From: Symsagittifera roscoffensis
Taxonomy: Eukaryota > Xenacoelomorpha > Acoela > Convolutidae
Direction of reading: 5' to 3'
DNA length: 64,000 nt
NCBI RefSeq assembly: GCF_963678635.1
Contig: NC_087067.1
Location: 16,065,639 to 16,129,638 of the forward strand
The notes under the pieces were generated by a model. It was not told where the DNA came from, ran no database searches, and worked only from the letters and a program-made list of their open reading frames with translations. Position 1 is the first letter of the stretch. Each line of letters begins with the position of its first letter. The position numbers and the translations under genes were made by a program. This document shows, in pieces, positions 58,124 through 64,000 of the stretch.

Positions 58124-61100
58124 CTGCAGAAAAAAAAACCCAATATGTTTAAATCTTTGCAAAGAAACTTTTTCTAATTTCAGTCTAAAGTTCTACAAGA
58201 TCAATTGATAAGACCACTTTGAAACCATTTGATCCTTGCATAAGGCTTGAAACTACTTAAGTGACAAAATCATTAGAGTATGTACAAAAATGCTTGTAAA
58301 CTCAGCGAAGTCCCATTTGCACTGTGGCTTTGAATGATTTGCGCGGAAAACACAAAATAGATGATCGAAAAAAATAATAATGATTTTTAGGAGTTTTAAT
58401 TTCAACTTAAACTCACGCTTTGATCATTACAGTTTGAACAAAATGTCAAACACTTCGTATAAAAAAAATCGGGCGAGTTCGAAATCATTTCTAAGAAACC
58501 ACACAATAGTTTTTGAAACCCTCCTTAATTAGAAAAAAAATTATGACGTAATATTTATCTATAAAATAGCCTTAACGTACCGTCAGCCTCAATGCTGAGA
58601 CTACACAATGCGCATCCAGGTATCAAGTTGCCATTGTAGCATTGTGGACAGTAGAAGTTGCCCCCATACTCCACATATGCACCAGAAGTAGATTCACCAT
58701 CATCACGTGACTGGGTTGACTGGCCTAGGGGTATCTGGCACCTCCAGCAGACAAAGCACTCCAGATGGTGGAAGTGTCCGTCTGCATCTTGAACTGTATG
58801 ACCTCCTGCTATTAACTGAATCAAAACTTCAAAAGTCAATGAAACAAAAAAGGTCGAAAAGTTTCGGTTAAAGACTTCGGCAAGCTTTAACAATCATAAA
58901 AATAATAAATTCTAATCAAAATAATTATATACACTAAATTGAGTTCGGTAACTTTTGATTGTTGTTCAGACCAATCTCGAAAAGTGAGAAAAAGCTAATG
59001 ACCTAGGATCCTTTTTTTCTTCAATGGCGCAAAATTTTCTCGAATTCCGATAGAAAAAAAAAGAAAAATTTCTATAGAAAAATTTCGATAGAAAAAAAAA
59101 ATCTTTTTGAATAGGATTTTATGTATAAATACCTCTTCACACTGGTAGCACAACCTCTGCGGGAACCTACAGCAAAAACAGGATCTACAAATATATTCGT
59201 CATCTTCCACGCTTTCTCTTTCCTCGTTCCGTGAGTCAGATGGTACTATGGTGTACTCATTGTCCAGGCCAATTTCAGTCCAACAGTCGACGCATTTGAA
59301 ACAGTCTTTGTGGAAGAATCGGCCACTGTTTGGAAGATCCACCCGCTTACAGCCTGTTTTAAAAAAAACATAAATACTGATAAATACCTATCCTTTCGGC
59401 TTGTTGCTTTGCAAATGTACACTTTTTTTCTAAAATTTTGAGTTTTTTTTTCTAAAATTGTATTTATAATTTTTTTTTCAAAATTTTTTTCATTGTTTTC
59501 TGATATAGCAACCTATGATTTTGCATGCGCATTTGTAGCACACAGCAGCTAGATCTCTCTCGTAACAAGTCCGACAGAACCTCTCTCCCCCGACTGAGAA
59601 ATACTCGCCCTCGTTCAGTCTCGCCCCACAGGGGGACCCAGTGTGTGATTGGACAGTAGAGTTGTGGTCGCACACGAAACATGCTTCGTGGAACGAGAGA
59701 GAATCCTCGTGCACTGCGGCGCCAAAAATATCCTGCAAAAAATAACTTTACGATTTGTCGGCTGACTGCGGCACTGTTCGTTCCGCACTGACAAAAATGG
59801 ATTTAGATTGGTTTTAGTATGAAAAAAGTATGCAGATTAAATTGAAATCGATTTAAGTTGTAGAAAAGTAAGTTAATAAAAAAAAATCAGATCAATTCCA
59901 GTCGATTTTCAATCGATTCAAATAGATCTTAAATCTGACCTAAAATGAAATCGATCTAAATTGATTTAAACCAATTTTTTTAACTTCTATTTTTTCTTCA
60001 AATTTTCGAATGACAGGAAAAAAATTGAAAAGTTTTGTTACATGTCGTTACAGATACCAAAATTGACTGAATTGCTTGAAAAACAAGATCAACCATCCCC
60101 CCTTCTTCTTCCCCCCCCCCCCCGCTGCTATGTAAAATACAAGGGGTTGTGCTCTGCACATTTTGATTGCTTGGGTCGAGCACGGTCGAGCACATTTGTT
60201 TCGGTCAAGCACGGTCAAAACATATCGAGTTTTGGTTGAGCACTCGAAATACACCAATTTTTAGACAAAACACCGATTCTGGTCGACACGGAAACCGGTG
60301 AACGAGCGCAACACGACATCAACGATTTAACACCGGGCAGTGAAAAGGGGAAAAGTGCAGGCGGAAAAAGAAAAGCAACGAAGGACGAAAGGATTTTTTC
60401 CTCGAAACTGATTTAGTTTTAACATTGATGATACCTCATTGTGGTCGGCCGTAATTCAACTGTTTGAGATGTGTGGGAGGCTTTGGATGATTTAATGTTT
60501 ACCATTTTTCAACTTCGTTGAGATGTGTGGGAGGCTTTGGTTGACATAATGTTTTTATCAAGTAATTGGGTAGTTGCAGCTTAATTCTTAATTAGTTTTA
60601 AAAAACCAATATGACCTTTTTGGGGTAAAATTTTGGTTCCGTATATTGCAAAATGAATTGCACTATGATAATATGGTGACGTTCAAGCAATTTTGTGCAA
60701 TAATTATAACGGTAAAGCTGGAGCCTTCTATGTATTCTAACAACAGTAACAATGGTGTAATCTGCAAACTTTTGTTTTTATAATTGTTTATCAATTTGAT
60801 AGCCAGAAATATCTATGAACTCAAAATCTGATTTATAAAGACAATTTTCTTTTTTGTCAAATATGTTTATGCCCAAAATCTGATTTACAACGATAATTTT
60901 ATATGATTTCATTTAATATTTTTGAGCTCAGAATCTGGTTTATTTTGACAATTTTTTTTGATTTGTTACATTTGTTAATGCACGAAATCTGATTCACAAT
61001 GATGTTTTTCTATATTTTTGTTGCAAACTTTTGAGCTCAAAATCTGGTTTATATTGCCAGTTTTCTTGATTTTTTAGATATGTTAATGCACAAAATCTGA

Positions 61101-62445
61101 TTTACAAAGATAATTTTCTAGATTTTTGTTGCATAGTTTTGAGCTCAAAATTTGATTTTTAGCCACCTTTTTCTCTATTTTAAACATTGGTTTTGGCCCA
61201 ATATCTGATTTACTTCAATAGTTTTTTTAAATATTTTCATTGCTTATTTTTGAACTCAAATCTGATTTATATTGACCAATTTCTTCATTCTTTACACAGG
61301 TTTTTGCCCAAGATCTGATTTACAATGTTGCTTTTTTATGATTTCATTGCATATTTTTGAGCTCAAAATCTGATTTATTTTGACCAATTTCTTCATTCTT
61401 TACACAGGTTTTTGCCCAAGATCTGATTTACAATGTTGGTTTTCTATGATTTCTTTGCATTTTTTTTGAGCTCAAAATCTGGTTTATATTAGCAGTTTTT
61501 ATTTATTTTTTGAATACTAAAACATCTGGTACGCGTGTTTTTTTTTGTAAATCAAGAATAAAATATTTCAATTAGTTTTCCAAATAGCATGTTTTTTCAC
61601 CTTGTTGGCAAAAAAATTAATTTTAGTGTGTCGGAAAATCCATCCAAATCGATTTAAATTGATTTTTTAGACACTTAAATTGATCCAAAGTTTTGAAAAA
61701 GATCAATTTTAATCGATTTAGAATGGATTTAAGTGAGATTCTGATGGATTTAAGTGAGATTCGGATGGATTTTAGTGAGTCGGAAAATCCATCGAAATCG
61801 ATTTACATCGATTTTAGACACTTAAATCGATCCAAAGTTTTCAAGAAAGATCGGTTTAAAACGATTTGAAATCCATTTTAGTTCGTAAAATGTACATTGT
61901 TAATCGATTTGGATCGATTTAAAATTGATTTAAAATCAATTTAAATCGACCGGAAACAAATTTGTCAGTGCGGAGCCCCTCACACATTTCACCCTCATTT
62001 GCAATCGAACTTTGTGTATGAAATATTAGGGGTGAATTGTTAAAATAAAACTATGAGGGGCCAAATGCTTGAGGCTCGAAACGTTTAAAAACTATAAAAA
62101 TTGCAGTACAATATATAATAAAAAGGGCTCCTTTTTTGTTCTTAATAAGAATTGGCAAAATAAAATGTTTATTCGATGAATGCTAAAAAGAAAAATTAAA
62201 ACGACACGGAAGTTATCTTAAAAAAATTGCTCAAGCAATATAAATATGAGAGTATTTTACTATGCTGCTGAAGTTAAAATTTGAATGTTCTTTTTTCAAT
62301 TATGCAATTCAATATTTATGAATTTTAAGTAAAAACTGGAACGCATTTGTTATCAAAAATTATTGACGTTAAATTTAAAAATTAAAAAACTTCTCACCTT
62401 TTCGCATTTATCGCAGACAGAGATGAACAAATCTTCAAGACTCAT
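57951..62445 (-). CDS. four-LIM-domain protein, five exons, 298 residues
   Basis: Exons (minus): 62398-62445, 59513-59732, 59133-59353, 58581-58815 and 57951-58123. All introns are GT-AG and the phases (0,1,0,1) agree, giving 897 nt with the stop. LIM1 uses Cys11, Cys14, His31, Cys34, Cys37 and Cys69/Cys72, with Asn40 where a Cys is usual. LIM2 runs from Cys81/Cys84 through His104, Cys107, Cys110, Cys113 to Cys145/Cys148. LIM3 runs from Cys158/Cys161 through His180, Cys183, Cys186, Cys189 to Cys219/Cys222. LIM4 runs from Cys231/Cys234 through Cys253 (in place of His) to Cys256, Cys259 and Cys262, and its end is atypical and acidic. LIM domains are double zinc fingers that bind proteins. An array of four with almost nothing else recalls FHL or PINCH adaptors, which act at the cytoskeleton and in the nucleus. 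The donors after exons 2 and 4 (GTTGCT, GTACGT) are less standard. Confidence 0.85.
58581..58815 (-). CDS. LIM gene exon 4
   Basis: Acceptor GATTCAG. Codes for the rest of LIM3 (HHLECFVCWRC) and the start of LIM4 (CALCSLSIEAD). The donor is GTACGT. Confidence 0.85.
59133..59353 (-). CDS. LIM gene exon 3
   Basis: Acceptor TTTAAAACAG. Codes for the rest of LIM2 (FFHKDCFKCVDC) and the CxxC of LIM3. The donor is GTATTT. Confidence 0.85.
59513..59732 (-). CDS. LIM gene exon 2
   Basis: Acceptor TTTTTTGCAG. Completes LIM1 and opens LIM2 (CYKCACKIIG). It ends one base into a Gly codon. Confidence 0.85.
59782..61974. mobile_element. 2.19-kb insertion in LIM intron 1 with short inverted ends
   Basis: Both ends carry TCCGCACTGAC as an inverted repeat (59782-59792 and 61964-61974), extended by CAAA. 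Next to both ends lie many words of the form atcgattt(a)aa in both directions (about 59800-59980 and 61630-61960), including a direct repeat starting cggaaaatccatc at about 61633 and 61783. The middle holds a poly-C run, a weakly open region and a minisatellite. No transposase was found and no target duplication could be seen. A non-autonomous DNA transposon with subterminal binding-site repeats is the best reading. Confidence 0.6.
60817..61575. repeat. seven-copy minisatellite, period 107-111 bp
   Basis: The word ga(g/a)ctcaaaatctg starts at 60817, 60924, 61033, 61141, 61252, 61359 and 61468. Each unit also contains a second related word, gcccaaaatctgattta, about 50 bases on, so the unit is itself an old dimer. 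The array lies inside the intronic insertion. Confidence 0.85.
62398..62445 (-). CDS. LIM gene exon 1
   Basis: ATG at 62445, 16 codons ending CDKCEK, then the strong donor GTGAG. It holds the first CxxC of LIM1. The upstream sequence has TATA-like strings (minus CTATATAC near 62530), but the start of transcription is unknown. Confidence 0.8.
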
Positions 62446-63286
62446 TTTGGGCTATTTTACTGCGGGTTTTTTCAGTCGATAAATTTTGCAGATTTTCAGC
62501 AGATAAAATCCAACAAAAACATTCACTCTGTATATAGAGACAACAATTCTGCACTATAAAAGTAAGGAGGTAGAAGTCAAATTCCTCATTTCAAATAAAC
62601 AGAAACTGAAAGTGCAATTTGAAGGCAATTTGAAACGAACACGCATACAACTCTATTCCAAGGAATTTTGCAGATTTGTTCCAAAAACCAGCATTGAAAG
62701 GGTAGCTGTTAATAATTCATAAACTGGTAAAAACTGGTAAACCCAAAACCCTTGGTTATAGGGCCAAGTAGTTTGTAAATTGACTAGAGGTTCCTATGGC
62801 TGTCAAAGCTGTTTCTGGCTGCTTTTGGCTCGAACTCAAATCCACCGTCGCCTGTGAATTTTCTGAATAATTTCAGCTATCACCAAAACTGGAATTGACG
62901 AAATTTCAAGAGAGACTGAAGGATTGCTAAGTTCATTCACGGAGTCTTTAATCGAGACAATTTGCAGTAATAAAACAGTTATAATGCTTTCGCGCTTCAC
63001 TGGAGTTTGAAAGAAGACCTAACATCTTTATGAATAGTAAATTTACTAAGCCATGAATTATGGTGACTATGATCAGCATCCGTTCTGTAGTCGGTAATTG
63101 AACCTTTGGAGTCTATTGTAGTACGGATAGCAACGCGAGATCACACATTTGATGTTTTCCTAAATTGACGGCTGTTTTGGCGAGGACAACTAGCTGGCGA
63201 CAGTAATTGTAACAGCAGAACCGAATCTTTTGTTTATGTTAGGCTCCTCGATGATGGATGATGGTAAATAAACTCCTCCTATTTGA
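62446..63286. other. upstream of the LIM gene
   Basis: Intergenic. It probably contains the LIM gene promoter near 62446-62570 (TATA-like strings on both strands, including TATAAAAG at about 62556-62563 on plus). No exon was recognised between 62600 and 63286. Confidence 0.4.
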
Positions 63287-63644
63287 TTACAATCTATGAG
63301 CAAACAATTCTACAAAATGTTATAAATACTTGATTTTTTTTTTCAAATAAAATCGAAGTCGCCTCACCTGAGAGAAAGAATAGATTAGAATTTAAATTAA
63401 CATAAAATAGAGGCTCTTTGCTGATAAAACGCTCCAAAACTAGGCCGAATTTCTGAAAAAGCGTTAAAAATAATTTGAAGTACCATTTTTCAAGCCACTT
63501 CACTTGTGAGTTATTATGGGGGACGTTGTCAGTTATTACATATGATTTAATGGTTGAATAGAATGTTAGCCGAATGGTGTCAAAGTATACAATTGAGCTG
63601 CGAGAAGCATTGAAATGTCCGGCCATTAAAGTTACCAACTGTTT
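63287..63644 (-). CDS. two candidate 3' exons of an unknown minus-strand gene
   Basis: Exon 63368-63644 follows a good acceptor (TGTTACCATTCAG) and is open for 92 codons (KQLVTLMAGHFNASRS to NLNSNLFFLS). It ends at a strong donor CAG/GTGAGG. A 58-bp intron leads to ATTTTGTAG and a short last exon, 63287-63309 (ELFAHRL, TAA at 63287-63289), in matching phase. The protein is rich in Phe and Leu with a hydrophobic helix (WYFKLFLTLFQKFGLVL). No family was recognised. Upstream coding is not clear, though a frame at 63713-63955 on the same strand may belong to it. Confidence 0.4.
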
Positions 63645-64000
63645 CTGAATGGTAACAAAAGAAGTTGATCAGCAGAAAACGCAGCTGTTTGAATGATCAC
63701 ACAATTTGGCGCTTATACATCGATTTTTTTAAATGGTTTTTCTAAATTTTGAAAAGAAAAATTACACTCAAAGCTAGACAAACTATACTGTGAACCAATG
63801 ATTAAAACAATGACTAACGGGGCGGAATGGCCACTCAAAACACCAACAACTTTAACAACAAAATTTAACCGACAAAGTTCTAACAGAGCAAAATTTACAA
63901 CACTTGTCTGTTCTAACCAATTTTTTGCAATCATTTTATCGGCTAGCTTATTCATAATCCCTTTTAGCCATAAAAATGGTAGATAAATAGAAAATGTATA

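Noticed and set aside
60108-60123. Poly-C run as a functional site
   Set aside because: Long homopolymers are common sequencing trouble spots. Nothing else supports a role.
63713-63955. 80-codon minus frame as a certain exon
   Set aside because: It is on the right strand for the gene at 63287-63644, but no donor in the needed phase was clear, so it was left out.

Overview
The window looks like AT-rich nuclear DNA of an invertebrate metazoan. Host genes have short GT-AG introns (58 bp to a few hundred bp, plus one of 2.7 kb inflated by an insertion), and transposable elements make up most of the sequence. No bacterial-style operons, rRNA, tRNA or CRISPR arrays were seen. The phylum cannot be fixed from this sequence. 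A tunicate or similar small-intron animal is compatible, but that is a guess.

Layout. 1-5030: thin host DNA with a few candidate exons (266-368, 3800-4310, 4602-5077) and a Mutator-like DNA transposon with a FLYWCH zinc finger (1936-3434, 8-bp target duplication). 5031-32099: an old tandem duplication of an ~8.8-kb segment. Each copy carries ~1.5 kb of flanking DNA with a small MITE, then the 5' LTR, leader, gag and most of pol of a Ty3/gypsy-type retroelement. Copy A was later invaded by a 9.2-kb LTR-type element in minus orientation (5277-14522), here called the R-element. It has ~2.3-2.45-kb terminal repeats and codes for several retropepsin-like domains but no recognisable reverse transcriptase or integrase. 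32100-47994: the rest of copy B (RNase H, integrase, an envelope-like gene), then a long nested tandem array with three almost identical 1,496-bp units and a 3' LTR at 47618. All these retroelements are broken fossils.

47995-57950: host DNA with a second MITE (48545-48913), an intact LRAT/NlpC-P60-type gene (53597-53983, minus), its decayed paralogue (49224-49540), and between them a diverged terminal repeat of the R-element family (50119 to about 52430). A few short Cys-containing candidate exons follow. 57951-62445 (minus): the best host gene, a five-exon, 298-residue protein with four LIM domains whose exon phases and splice sites all agree. Its first intron holds a 2.19-kb insertion with short inverted ends, internal repeats built on 'atcgattt', and a seven-copy ~108-bp minisatellite. 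62446-64000: two short candidate terminal exons of another minus-strand gene.

The most unusual system is the R-element: a long-LTR element with an array of protease-like domains, hairpin-rich terminal repeats and non-standard flanks. The nested tandem array in the 3' part of element B comes second.
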